This document shows positions 43,700-54,304 of a stretch of 60,000 nt of DNA, piece after piece. The notes under the pieces were generated by a model that was given only the letters and a program-made list of their open reading frames with translations, ran no database searches and was not told where the DNA came from. Numbering within the stretch: the first letter of the stretch is position 1; the number at the start of each line of letters is the position of its first letter. Source of the DNA: Cryptomeria japonica (Eukaryota; Streptophyta; Pinopsida; Cupressales; Cupressaceae); assembly GCF_030272615.1 (NCBI RefSeq), contig NC_081407.1, positions 146,507,744-146,567,743 on the forward strand, in the 5' to 3' direction. The position numbers were made by a program, and so were the translations under genes.

Positions 43700-43850
43700 A
43701 TTTTGTGTAATAGTTTTTGAATGTTTTTGGATTTTGTGAGTCATTTTTGAATGTTTTTGGATTTTGCGAGACATTTTTGAATGTTTTTGTATTTTGCGAG
43801 ACATTTTTGAATGTTTTTGTATTTTGCGAGACATTTTTGAATGTTTTTGC
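43700..43850 (+). repeat. 30-bp minisatellite in element F
   Basis: About five units of a 30-bp repeat (core catttttgaatgtttttg followed by attttgcgaga). The unit length is a multiple of three, so all minus frames repeat in 10-residue steps (for example MSRKIQKHSK). I regard this as a by-product, not a gene. Confidence 0.85.
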
Positions 43851-44159
43851 CAATGAATCACCAGTAATGTAGAATCCACTTCCATCATCTAGATTGTAAG
43901 GGCATTGCCCCCAAGTTGGACATGATTTATGAAAAAGCGGGATGCCAGACACATGAAGTACTTTCTTGGATTACAGATCAAATAACAAGCCATGGTTAGA
44001 TGGATGGATGTGTGTATGTATGAATGTGATCGCAACGAGCCTGAAAGATACTGGAGCCATTGCCTTTACGAGTGGCACCTATTTGCCAGGTTTTCGCCAT
44101 CGTACTTACCCAAGGTGCCACTGGAGTGGTTGTTCACCGTTTGGATGCATGATTTTTCT

Positions 44160-44265
44160 TTACTTTTTTGAATGTTTTTGTATTTTCTTTAGGACATTTT
44201 TCTGAATGTTTTTGGTATTTTCTTTAGGACATTTTTCTGAATGTTTTTGGTATTTTCTGATATGC
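44160..44265 (+). repeat. 35-bp minisatellite in element F
   Basis: About two and a half units of a 35-bp repeat sharing the core gaatgtttttg with the 30-bp array, with an added ttctttagg segment. The two arrays probably have a common origin. Confidence 0.8.
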
Positions 44266-44290
44266 AGGGGAGCCTGATGCCTTGTACACC

Positions 44291-45394
44291 TTAGGTATAA
44301 AACCGTTTGAGGTGCATGCTATTGATTGGATCTGCGAGCGGTTCTCCGTCTGATGTAGCCAACTGATATGCCCCGGACCCGAATACAGCAGTGACAACAT
44401 ATGGGCCGAGCCAATTTGATTCAAACTTGCCTTGATGTTCTCTGTTTGGTTGGTTGCGAGGATTCTCTCGAAGAACAAGATCACCTACCTCAAATGTACG
44501 AGATCTAACTCGGTGATTGTAGCTTCTACTCATGCGCTGCTGATAGGCTTTGAGGTGATTGTATGCAGCTTGTCGCTTCTCATCAAGTAACTCTAAGTCC
44601 TGAAGATGTGAGACTCTGTATGCTTCATCATCGATGAGATTATGCAAGGAAACTCGTAATGATGGTATCTCAACCTCAATAGGTAAGATAGCTTCTGCAC
44701 CATAGACCAATGAATAAGGAGTTGCACCTGTAGGGGTTCGAATGCTAGTTCGATATGCCCATAATGCTGGATTCAATTGAACATGCCAATCACAACCGGC
44801 ATCATTGACTGTCTTCTTTAGGATTCTCAATATGTTTTTATTGGATGCTTCAGCCTGACCATTGCCTTGTGGGTAATAGGGGGTGGAAAAGCGATGTTGG
44901 ATATGAAATTTCTCACAAAGCTCACGGACATCCTGATTTTTGAAAGGAAGACCATTATCTGTGATGATGGACATGGGTACACCATACCGGCAGATGATGT
45001 AGTTGAGGATGAATGAGGCGATCTGCTTGCCGGTGACTTGGGTAAGTGGAACAGCTTCGATCCACTTTGTGAAATATTCGGTAGCGGTAATAATGAATTT
45101 ATGGCCATTGGATGAAGATGGATGAATCTTACCCACAAGGTCAAGGCCCCATTGACAAAAAGGCCATGGTGTTGTGATTGGTTGCAGTTCCTGTGCTGGT
45201 GCATGTATCAGGTCACCGTGAACTTGACATTTCTTGCATTTCTTGACAAAGTAGTAGGAATCCTTTTCCATAGATGGCCAATAGTATCCAGCTCGCATGA
45301 TCTTCTTGGCTAGTGATGGACCACTTGCATGGGTTCCACAAATTCCTTCATGTACCTCTTCCAAGGCCTTTGTTATCTCACCTTGTTCCAGACA
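44291..45394 (-). CDS. Integrase of element F
   Basis: This is the 3' part of the gag-pol frame, cut from RNase H by a TGA at 45395-45397. Counting from the methionine at 45364 (357 residues): HHCC zinc region at about 5-46 (HEGICGTHASG, then CKKCQ), catalytic D75 (WGLDLVGK), D136 (IITDNGLPF; 44951-44962 encodes TDNG) and E172 (GNGQAEASNK). This gives D-D-35-E. The C-terminal part (RSRTFEVGDLVL, then GPYVVTAVFGSGAYQL) is the GPY/F module. There is no chromodomain, as expected for Tat. The enzyme would insert the cDNA. All catalytic residues are kept. Confidence 0.93.
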   Translation of the reverse strand, partial: CLEQGEITKALEEVHEGICGTHASGPSLAKKIMRAGYYWPSMEKDSYYFVKKCKKCQVHGDLIHAPAQELQPITTPWPFCQWGLDLVGKIHPSSSNGHKFIITATEYFTKWIEAVPLTQVTGKQIASFILNYIICRYGVPMSIITDNGLPFKNQDVRELCEKFHIQHRFSTPYYPQGNGQAEASNKNILRILKKTVNDAGCDWHVQLNPALWAYRTSIRTPTGATPYSLVYGAEAILPIEVEIPSLRVSLHNLIDDEAYRVSHLQDLELLDEKRQAAYNHLKAYQQRMSRSYNHRVRSRTFEVGDLVLRENPRNQPNREHQGKFESNWLGPYVVTAVFGSGAYQLATSDGEPLADPINSMHLKRFYT

Positions 45395-48300
45395 TCAAAG
45401 GAGAGTACCATCAAGACTACGTCGGTATAGGGTTTCGGCAATAATGGTATATCGAGCAGTTTGGCGAATGAAGGTTTTTCGTTGGTTATTTGATTGGTTG
45501 GGAGGAAGGGTATGATCACGAAGATAGGTGTAGAACTCACCATACCATGGGGATTTGGAACCAACAAGGCGACATATCATTTCAGATTCGGGGATATCAT
45601 AAGTGGGGATCCAAAGCTGTTCTACCAAGAACTCGTAGCGTGTTGAATTCTGTGGAAGATCTAGTAGAGATGCGATGGTAGCCATGGCGTCAGCAGCTCG
45701 ATTTTGATCTCTTGGTATCTGCTCAAAAGTGATAGTAGTAAATGATGTCTTTAGAGTGTCCACCATTTGCTTATATGGCATGAGTTTATCATCTTTGGTC
45801 TGATATTCATCTGTTGCTTGTCGAATGACTAGTTGTGAGTCGCCATATACTTGCAGTTTTTGTAATTTCCATTGTACGGCTAGCCTGAGTCCTATGATCA
45901 AGGCCTCATACTCTGCTATGTTGTTTGTGCATGGAAATGTGAGCCTGTAAGACTTCGGGATGCTATCACCTTCAGGTGTGATAAACAGAATACCTGCCCC
46001 CGAGCCATGCCTAGTGTATGACCCATCAAAATATAGTTTCCATGGTTGTGCTGTTGTGATCATGAATATCTCTTCATCTGGAAAATTGGAAATGAGAGGA
46101 TGATCACCTATGAGAGGTGCATCAGCCAACTGATCTGCAATAACTTGACCTTTGATAGCCTTTCGGTCCACATACTCAATGTCAAATTCACTTAGAATCA
46201 TCACCCATTTGGCCAAGCGACCTGTCAAGGCTGCTTTGCTGAGTAAATACTTGAGTGGATCAATCTTTGCAATGAGTTGTACCTTATGTGTCAACAAATA
46301 GTGCCTCAATTTAGTAGCTACTAGGATTACTGCTAGGCAAGCTCGCTCAATAGGTGTGTAATTGAGTTCATAGCCCACCAGTGTGCGAGAGATGTAGTAT
46401 ACAGCACACTCTTTGCCTGCTGCATTATGTTGTGCTAGTAGTACACCCAATGTTGTACTTGTTGCTGAGATATAAAGTAACAACGGTCTACTTGGATCTG
46501 GTGGCATCAACAATGGTGGATTCATGAGATAGTCTTTAAGCGTCTGAAATGCTTGTTGGCATCTGGCATCCCACTGAAAGCGGATGTTCTTGTGTAGCAA
46601 GTGTGTGAATGGGTGACACTTATCAGCCAATTGTGCAATGAATCTTCGGATGGATTGAAGCCGCCCTTGTAATGTCCTTAGCTGACTGATATTCTTTGGA
46701 GGTGGCATGTCCATTATTGCCTTAACCTTTGTTGGATCGACCTCAATGCCTTTGCTTGAGACAATGTATCCTAGAAGCTTCCCGGAGGTCACTCCAAAGA
46801 CACATTTCTTTGGGTTGAGTCGAACATGATATTGTTCCAGTCTATCAAAGATTTGATCTAAGATGTGGAGATGTCCTTCTCTAGTAAGTGATTTTGCTAG
46901 TAAGTCATCCACATAATCTTCCATCATAGTATGCATCATGTCATGGAAGATGGTGGTCATTGCTCTTTGATAGGTCGCTCCTGCATTCTTTAGACCAAAA
47001 GGCATTACATTCCAGTAGTATGTGCCCCATGGACATGTGAAGGCTGTCTTATGTTGATCTTCGGGTGCGATCTTTATTTGATTGTAGCCGGAAAAGCCAT
47101 CCATGAGTGAAAGCATCGCATGTCCTGCTGTTAGATCCACTATGATGTCGATATTTGGTAGGGGAAAGTCATCCTTAGGACATGCCTTATTTAGATCTCT
47201 GAAGTCAGTACAAATGCGGATGCCCCCTTTTGGTTTGCCGACAGGCACAATGTTGGAGATCCATTCTGCATAATCAATTGGCCTAATGAAACCAACATCT
47301 AGGAGTTTCTTGAGTTCTGTTTTGACTAGCACTGCAATCTGGGGATGCATCTTACGAAGCTTCTGCTTGATAGGTTTGGCTCCTTCTGCTACGGTGAGGT
47401 GATGCATGACTAAATCAGGATCAAGCCCAGGCATGTCTGCATATGACCATGCAAAGTTGATCTGACGCTTCTGGAAGAACTCTATAAATTTAGGTTGTTC
47501 CTCTGGAGTGAGAAGAGATGCCAGATGTATGATATGAGGATTTTCAGGAGTCCCCACATTGTATTCTTTGGTTTCCTCGATGAGAATTGTTGATCGTTCC
47601 TGTTGTGCATTAGCAGGGAGAATGTCAAACCCTTCATCCTCAGGTGCCTCAAAGAGGTTTTCACCGTTGGATACACTCTTTCTTTTTACTTTTGTGGGAT
47701 CAAACAGTGCCACAGTGTGGTTTTCACTGGAAGATCCATGTTTCATTGTTATATTTTTGCAGCTGAAAGGTTTGGCATCTGCCCCGAAGTATGCTGCGCT
47801 ATTAAGTTCAATGGCGAATCCAGCTTTGTGATCCCCGCTTGGTAGATTATCCCGTAATTCCAAAAAGTCAATGATAGCCTCATCGTTTTGGAAGAGGTCA
47901 AGACATGGAGGATTTGATTGGTTCCATTCGATGAGTTCAGGGTGGATAATGGGCATTACTTCATCGATTAGGTTAAGTGCGGGAGATGTATCAGTGAGGG
48001 TTAAGACGTTATGGTGAAGGTCGTTAATGGTACTCTCCTTGTCAGAATCAGGCGTAGGATGAGACATAGGGTCTGTGGAAGATGTTTCCAGCTTAGGTAC
48101 CCAAGTGGTCTTTATCTGTGCTTCTCCGTAAACAAGGATGTCTTTGCGTGGCGGAGGTGGTGATGTGTCTTCCTCATCTGAAGTGTTAAGTTGTACAGAA
48201 TCAAATTCCCACTCATGTGAGTCGGTCTCTGAATCACTCTCCAGCATCCGATTGCTATACCATACTGGGATGTCTTTGGAGTTAAACACGGCAAGTGTGA

Positions 48301-49813
48301 TTGGTTTATGTATCTTTGTAGTGATCGGTGCTGCAGGAACTGTGATGGGGATTAAAGGATTTGTTACTGGAAGTATCAGCAGTGTTAATTTAGTGGCTTT
48401 TGTTGGAATGGTTGGTGCCATAGATGTTGCTGTAGGTTTCCATACAGTTGTTGCTACAAATGGTGTTGCTGATGGGATTACTGGTTCGTTTGGTGGGATG
48501 AATGATATTGATGACGGTTGTGGTGGGGTTGTGAGCCTCGATGGGGCAGTGGGGATAGTGCTTGATGGTGCTTTGATTATGAAAGGTGTCCTCTTTGCAG
48601 TAGGTGGGCAAAATGGTTTGCTGGGTTTTCCTTTGAATTTGAGTTTAGGAAGGATCTCTTTTTCAAAGCCTAGGCCTGTATTACCTTTGGGCTTGAATTT
48701 TGGTAGCAGAGGTTCATGTCGTCCTTGTTTGTAGTATCCCAAAGCACTCTGACCATCATATCCCATTCTTTGCATAATGAGGAGGCCTTTGCCATACTGT
48801 TCTGTAGGAAGTGTAACTCGCGGTTTATCAGTGGTGATGGGATCTTTATAGATCCAGTCCGCTAGGTCCTCATCTTGTGTCTCTTCCTCTTGACTCTTTC
48901 CAAGGACGAATGGCGTCAAGGCACATGCTGGTATGATTAGTGGTTGCTGGAGTAACTGTTGTGGCTTACCATGTGTTCTAGGAGAAGTGGGCATTTGTCC
49001 CACACAAAAGAGCTGACTCAAGTTGTATTCTCCAGGACCTTCCTCTGCTACTTTCATCTTAAGCTTTTCTTGCTTGGGTATAGGGGTGTTCGAACTGGCA
49101 AGAGAGGCGGGACTTACATATGATGTGGAGGAAATGGCTTCCCTATTATTAGGAACAGTAATTTCTGGTTGATGGCTGATATTATGGCAAAATGCAAAGG
49201 GATTTGCATCACCCAGGATTGTGATCTCTACACCGTTATGTGGGAACTTGATACATTGATGGTAGGTAGATGGAACAGCTTGCATGGCATGTATCCAAGG
49301 TCTCCTTAATAATAGATTATATGGCAGAGGAAGGTCCAGAACCTGACAAATTATGTGCTTTACCACAGGACCGACTCGGATTGGTAGTACCACAGCTCCT
49401 TTGGATGAACGCTCTGCATCATCATAGGCCTTGATGGTGATCTTCTTGTGAGGATCCACTGATTCTATTGCATATCCCAATGCTGTGACCAACTGTAGTG
49501 TGCAAATGTTTAGGCCTGCTCCATTATCGATCAAGACTCGCTTGATCCTGTGTTGGTTGATAAAGCCTTCAATGTGTAGCGAAGCATTATGAGGTTGCTG
49601 GAAAGAAGAGTTGTCACTTTCGGAAAAAGTGAGACAAGGTGATGACTTTAGATTTCCAACCATGGCTTGAAATTGGTCCGTGTTCAGGTTTGCAGGGACT
49701 GACGCCTCTTGGAGTGCTTGATCCAAGATTGTTTTATGAGAGGGTGACAGACGCAAAAGCTCCAAAATGGATATAAGTGCAAGGGTTTTGTCTAATTGTT
49801 CCACAAGATTGTA
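45395..49813 (-). CDS. Pol of element F: protease, G-patch, RT, two RNase H domains
   Basis: 1469 residues from the methionine at 49804. Order: protease near residue 93 (LIDNGAGLNICT), a long Pro/Thr-rich linker, a G-patch near 335-375 (YGKGLLIMQRMGYDGQSALG, then GNTGLGFE), and RT about 800-1050 (GGIRICTDFRDLNKACPKDD; YVDD at 964, bases 46904-46915). The first RNase H is about 1100-1190, where LLYISATS lacks the usual catalytic D. A second RNase H is about 1255-1400 (LYFDGSYTRHGSGAG, then NNIAEYEALIIGL and VYGDSQLVI). A degenerate first and active-looking second RNase H is a known feature of Tat/Ogre elements. It is in frame with gag and integrase. Confidence 0.94.
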   Translation of the reverse strand, partial: YNLVEQLDKTLALISILELLRLSPSHKTILDQALQEASVPANLNTDQFQAMVGNLKSSPCLTFSESDNSSFQQPHNASLHIEGFINQHRIKRVLIDNGAGLNICTLQLVTALGYAIESVDPHKKITIKAYDDAERSSKGAVVLPIRVGPVVKHIICQVLDLPLPYNLLLRRPWIHAMQAVPSTYHQCIKFPHNGVEITILGDANPFAFCHNISHQPEITVPNNREAISSTSYVSPASLASSNTPIPKQEKLKMKVAEEGPGEYNLSQLFCVGQMPTSPRTHGKPQQLLQQPLIIPACALTPFVLGKSQEEETQDEDLADWIYKDPITTDKPRVTLPTEQYGKGLLIMQRMGYDGQSALGYYKQGRHEPLLPKFKPKGNTGLGFEKEILPKLKFKGKPSKPFCPPTAKRTPFIIKAPSSTIPTAPSRLTTPPQPSSISFIPPNEPVIPSATPFVATTVWKPTATSMAPTIPTKATKLTLLILPVTNPLIPITVPAAPITTKIHKPITLAVFNSKDIPVWYSNRMLESDSETDSHEWEFDSVQLNTSDEEDTSPPPPRKDILVYGEAQIKTTWVPKLETSSTDPMSHPTPDSDKESTINDLHHNVLTLTDTSPALNLIDEVMPIIHPELIEWNQSNPPCLDLFQNDEAIIDFLELRDNLPSGDHKAGFAIELNSAAYFGADAKPFSCKNITMKHGSSSENHTVALFDPTKVKRKSVSNGENLFEAPEDEGFDILPANAQQERSTILIEETKEYNVGTPENPHIIHLASLLTPEEQPKFIEFFQKRQINFAWSYADMPGLDPDLVMHHLTVAEGAKPIKQKLRKMHPQIAVLVKTELKKLLDVGFIRPIDYAEWISNIVPVGKPKGGIRICTDFRDLNKACPKDDFPLPNIDIIVDLTAGHAMLSLMDGFSGYNQIKIAPEDQHKTAFTCPWGTYYWNVMPFGLKNAGATYQRAMTTIFHDMMHTMMEDYVDDLLAKSLTREGHLHILDQIFDRLEQYHVRLNPKKCVFGVTSGKLLGYIVSSKGIEVDPTKVKAIMDMPPPKNISQLRTLQGRLQSIRRFIAQLADKCHPFTHLLHKNIRFQWDARCQQAFQTLKDYLMNPPLLMPPDPSRPLLLYISATSTTLGVLLAQHNAAGKECAVYYISRTLVGYELNYTPIERACLAVILVATKLRHYLLTHKVQLIAKIDPLKYLLSKAALTGRLAKWVMILSEFDIEYVDRKAIKGQVIADQLADAPLIGDHPLISNFPDEEIFMITTAQPWKLYFDGSYTRHGSGAGILFITPEGDSIPKSYRLTFPCTNNIAEYEALIIGLRLAVQWKLQKLQVYGDSQLVIRQATDEYQTKDDKLMPYKQMVDTLKTSFTTITFEQIPRDQNRAADAMATIASLLDLPQNSTRYEFLVEQLWIPTYDIPESEMICRLVGSKSPWYGEFYTYLRDHTLPPNQSNNQRKTFIRQTARYTIIAETLYRRSLDGTLL

Positions 49814-51580
49814 CTACTTTGGGATGGAGGTGGTGCCTTGTGGAGCTGCCTTTATGGTGACCTTGCCATGACGTGTAACAACATTGCAATTTGAGGTGGG
49901 ATTTTTGAAGGTGATAGTTGCAATTTGTTCACTGGCATCATACAGGTGATTTACAGTGTAGTTATACGCAGCCTGCGTATAATCAGTGGTATCAGTGCCT
50001 CGTCTGGAAGTGGAAGGATCCCTTTGATCTTGTGATGGAAGTGGATTTTTGAACATCAGATGATCATTATTGGTTGTTTTTGGGTCATGTCCTTCAATTT
50101 CAATTTCTCCTCGATCAATAAGATCCTGAATGAGATCTTTCAATCGGTGACAATTACTTGTCTTGTGTCCTCTTCCTTGATGGAATTCACAGTGTTCAGT
50201 ATCTCTCCACCATGCTGGTTTGACTTGAGGCTCATAGTTTGATAGCTTAGGTAGAGTGACCAAATTTTGAGAGAGGAGTTGTCGCAACACTGTTTCAATG
50301 GGTTCCCCTAAGGGAGTGTATGTTCGTTTTTGTTTTTGCTGACAAGGTCTTGGTTCATCATGAGACGTGATGCGACCTTGATTGGAAGGAACATTTGTGT
50401 TATTCTGAGGTGGAGGATTTTGTCCTGCAAACCGAACCACAGGTTGTGCATTTTGGATAGTTCGAGCATCCACAACCCCATCATTGACGATATTCTTATT
50501 CTTGTTCCAGAAGTTTGGTTTATCACTATTGAAGCGCAGGCGAGGACCATCTTTTGGTTCATTAAAGATTTTGATGAGTCCTTTCTTGATGAGTGCCCTT
50601 TCACATTTTAAACCCTTGGTGATCATATCGTTAAAAGAGTCTGTGTCTTTGACATCCAAGTGAAATTCCATTTCTTCGTTTAAGTTGGAAATGAAAATTT
50701 CCACTAGTTCTCGTTCAGGTAACTGAAGAGACCGTCTGCTAGACATTTGGCGCCATCGTTGCAGGAATACTGAGAATAGTTCACCTGGTTTTTGTTTGGT
50801 GTTGCACAGATCAACCATGGTGATGTCGCGTTCAATGTTATGAGAGTAATGAGATAGGAACTTCTGGATGAGTTCCTCAAATGTTCTAATGCCACCCGGT
50901 AGTCGAGAAAACCATGATGTGGTTGTTCCTCCCAAGCTTTGGGGAAAAAGGCGCATTAGGTATGTGTCTTCATATGCTACTTCGAGACAAGCGGAATGAA
51001 ATTCTCGGATATGATCACGGGGATCCCCCTTTCCTCTATATTTTTCAAATTTGGGTGTTTCGAATCCTCGTGGAAAGGGTGGCATATAAAGATTCCTATC
51101 AAATGGATAGGGACAGATGTCGTTAAGTGAGAATTGATTGGTCTTAACACCACTATGAAGTTGTTGGGCGAGATTCTCGACTTGTTGCCGCAACATCTCC
51201 ATTTCATTTGGAGGAGGAGGTGTTGGGTTACCTCAAGGAATGTTATATCTGATGTGATCTCTACCTCTTTCCTCCTCATGGCGACTTTGTCTTTCTGATG
51301 CTTGTCTTAATTGGGCAAGATCAAAGTCTGAGGGGAGTTTGGCTCCTTCTTGAGCAAGTCTTAAGAAGTGAGCATCCGCATTGCTCCTGAGTATTTCGTC
51401 AAAAAGTCTGTTAAAGAGAGGGTTATGCTGAGCCCTTTCTATTGTTGCAGGAGTGGGAGTACTTGGGTTTTCGTCATCTGCATTTCCTCCAAGTGCTTCT
51501 TGAAATTCATTGAGATTTTCCTCTTCTTCTTCTTCTCTTTCTATTTCTTGTTGTCTCGACTGTGATCGGGTTTGAGCCAT
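49814..51580 (-). CDS. Gag of element F
   Basis: The start is ATG at 51580 (MAQTRSQSRQQEIEREEEEE), with a long acidic N-terminus. One in-frame TGA lies at 51233-51235. The main 462-residue part (49814-51202) holds the retrotransposon gag domain: FEKYRGKGDPRDHIREFHSA, then TTSWFSRLPGGIRTFEELIQ and GELFSVFLQRWRQM. A zinc motif of the Tat kind follows: CEFHQGRGHKTSNC. Gag ends at a TAG (49814-49816) and pol follows in the same frame, so Pol would need readthrough or this stop is a mutation. Gag would assemble the particle. Confidence 0.9.
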
Positions 51581-54284
51581 TTTGTTTGCAAGTTTTGTGT
51601 GAAGTTGATTGAAGATGATGATGAGTTGTCGATGAAATGAAAGATTGATGGTTGGTGATTTGTGTTGTATGGGGATCTCAAGTACTTTAAGGTAGATGTA
51701 ACCGAAATTCCTTCTTTGAATTGCTTGTTTGTTTTGAGGAGTTTGGATGTGATAAGGTGTAGAGAAATCTGAGATGTGTTACAGATTTTGACTACCTAGT
51801 AATGAGAGGATTCACTCATGAACTAGTTTTAACCTGCGTAGATGTGTCTCTTAGGATGAGCTTATCCTAGATGTAGAAACAATCTAAAAAGTGATGTGAT
51901 GTGTTTGATTTCAAGCAATATCTAAAAGAGAACTTGGGACAAGAACCTCTTAATGTTTTGAGAGTTGGGACAGATTGATGATGAAGTGATGATGTATGAG
52001 TGAGATGATGGATGAAAATGTTTTCAACTTCAATAAAAACTTTGTGTTACAAATGGGACAAACTCTATCTCTTCCCTTTCGGGCATTGGTGGCACTTCTC
52101 GAGCTGTGTTGTAGGTGATACAGATGTTTGGGAAGAAGTTGGGATTAATCTTTCCGCCTTGATTTTTGTGATAACTCAGAGCTCTATATTGCATAAAAGC
52201 TCTACGATTCAATGATTCTGAATCAAACTCGTTTGTTTTACCTTGAAGGTATAGACGCATGCGATGTAGAAAGACTCTATGTGAGACAAAGATTTGTCTA
52301 TTTATATAGAAGAATTTCCTCCTTTTGATCAAAGCCTTTGAGCTCAATGGTTTTCTTTTCAAGTTAATATTCTGATGACGCTTCTTCTTTCGCAAGATGT
52401 GAAGAATGGTCATAAAATTTGACTCTTTGTTGTTTGTACCTTGTTTTTGATGTTTTTGGTTGTTTTGACAGATGTTTGGTTGGATGAATACTTTGTTTTT
52501 GGGAAGTGATTTTCTGATTTTTCTTTGACAAGAAAACAAAGCAAGCACACAAACACAAGAATGTTGCCTCAAAGGCACAAATGAGTATGGGTCTAGATCA
52601 ACCCAATCCTTGGACTTGTATATGACCCTTCCTTTAGATGTATTTTAAGGTGTATTTCCAAAGCCTGAAGTCGGCTCAATTTGTACTTGGTCTTTAAAAC
52701 GAACACACTTCAAACACTTTTTATCCCTAAGGTCAAATGGCCAGTTGTGATAAATTTAGCCCACATCTTGATATTTCTTCGACTTTGGTACTACATACCT
52801 TATGAATCCCGCCGTGGCAGGTAAGGATGTGATATACTAAGTCTTGCACGAGCATAACAAATAGATGATCCCTATGATGGGGGAGTCACCACTTTCATCA
52901 AGCCACAAGTGACTTTTCAAAAAGCTATGTTTCTATGCAAGGAAATATGTATGGTGAGTATCTTGGGAGCAAAACCATCTATGCTCTTGCACTAAATTAT
53001 ATCGCAAATATCCTCAATCAATAGAACGGGTGGGCTACTACTTAAAGGTGTTTAGTCATGTTCGATGTTTTTGGACATAAGTTCATTCTGCAGTGACTCA
53101 CTTAAGAGCCTTGTAACTGGTGGTGGGGCCCATTTGTCCTTTCGGCCAGTTATACTGTAGGAACAGCTATACCCAAGGCTACAGCTTTCGCTCACACCTG
53201 ATTTCTATAGCGGCTCGAAGGATTTACCGCTCAAGGTCGTTCCCAAGAGTGATGTGTCTCTTGGCAGGCCTCTTTTAAAAAGATAAATTTTTGAGTGTTA
53301 CTAACACTTTTCTCTTGCACCTAGGACCACGAAAGCCAAGGGAGAGGATAGTGTGTGTTAGAAGTAGGACCACTCGACCAACTCTTTGCACAAGTGTGCC
53401 AAGCACGAAAAACACTTGTTCTTTTTAATCTACCATTGCAATGTGATCTAACTATTTGGAGATGTTGCTCCAACAATCATGGTGTTCTTTTTAATTTTCA
53501 AAGGCAATTGTTTGAGTAAACTAGAATTTGAAAATCCTGGTCAACTTAATGAAAAACACGTTTGCCTGAAGTAAAATTGCTTTAAAAATGAGACAAGTTG
53601 ATTGTGAATTTTATTTGCACCAAAAATGGAAGTGTGGATTGTGAGTTTTATCTTGATGCAAGAAATAAAATTTGCCTTGTTGATTTTAAGCACCAAAACG
53701 AAGTTTGTTTCCTAACTTGCAAAAAAAAAAAAAAGTTGTTTTTGTGTAAGTTTGTGGTTCTTTTTACCTTGGAACAATGAAATTCTTTTTAAGAGCCCCA
53801 AACAAATGTGTGATTCTTTTTTTAAAAGCCCAAATTTGAAATGTGAAGTTAATTTTAAACCAAAATAAAAAGTGAATTCATTTTTAAAACCAACTTCAAA
53901 AAACAAGTTAGTAAAAAATATAAATCTACTTTTTAATCTAATTTAAATCTGCACAAAAGAGAAAAATAGTTAGTAAAATCCGCCTATTTGGTGGGCTTCT
54001 ACAATCCTAATTTTTTTTTTTTTTGGTTACAAGGTGATTTGTACAACGTTTTGTTACAATAGCGCTAGTCTGCGTTTGAACAGAGGCACTATTTAACACA
54101 AACGCACTAAAAGAAAGGGAAAGACAGAGAAGGAAAAAGCACTGAAACAGGGTGAATAGCGCCAAAATAATGTCAAATGCACCAAAACAGTGTCAAAAGC
54201 GCAACCTGTGTGACATTTTCAACATTCAAACATGTTATTGGTTAAAAAAAAAAAAAAAAAAAGTTGATCTTTTTGGTGTTTGGA
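51581..54284 (-). other. Long leader of element F
   Basis: 2.7 kb between primer site and gag start. The only sizeable minus frame is 52030-52578 (182 residues, basic, MPLRQHSCVCVLALFSC at its start). It has no family I recognise and may be chance. Poly-T (54009-54022) and poly-A (54245-54262) runs are present, and a patch near 54070-54215 repeats 'gcgcyaaaa...tgtcaaa'. Confidence 0.55.
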
Positions 54285-54302
54285 TTCACGTCGGGTTCAC
54301 CA
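54285..54302 (-). promoter_or_regulatory. Primer binding site of element F (not tRNA-Met)
   Basis: The minus strand reads TGGTGAACCCGACGTGAA, two bases past the 5' LTR. It starts TGG (complement of CCA) but differs from the Met site. I do not assign the primer tRNA. Confidence 0.75.
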
Positions 54303-54304
54303 AA

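Larger units (their letters stand above)
41784..44290 (-). other. 3' non-coding region of element F
   Basis: About 2.5 kb between integrase and purine tract, with no envelope-like or other recognisable domain. It holds imperfect repeats of 'agacaattgatgtaattgyccg' (about 42230-42320), a partial duplication near 42890-43020 (atacaagca...ttgatataatg) and two minisatellites listed separately. Long 3' regions are common in Tat-type elements. Confidence 0.6.

Noticed and set aside
43535-43952. Repetitive minus-strand frames with 10-residue repeats
   Set aside because: They arise because the minisatellite unit is 30 bp. Two different frames are open equally, which argues against a real protein.
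48138-48734. A 198-residue plus-strand frame
   Set aside because: It is antisense to the Pro/Thr-rich linker of the F pol gene, which has clear flanking domains in the same minus frame. The plus frame has no recognisable motif.
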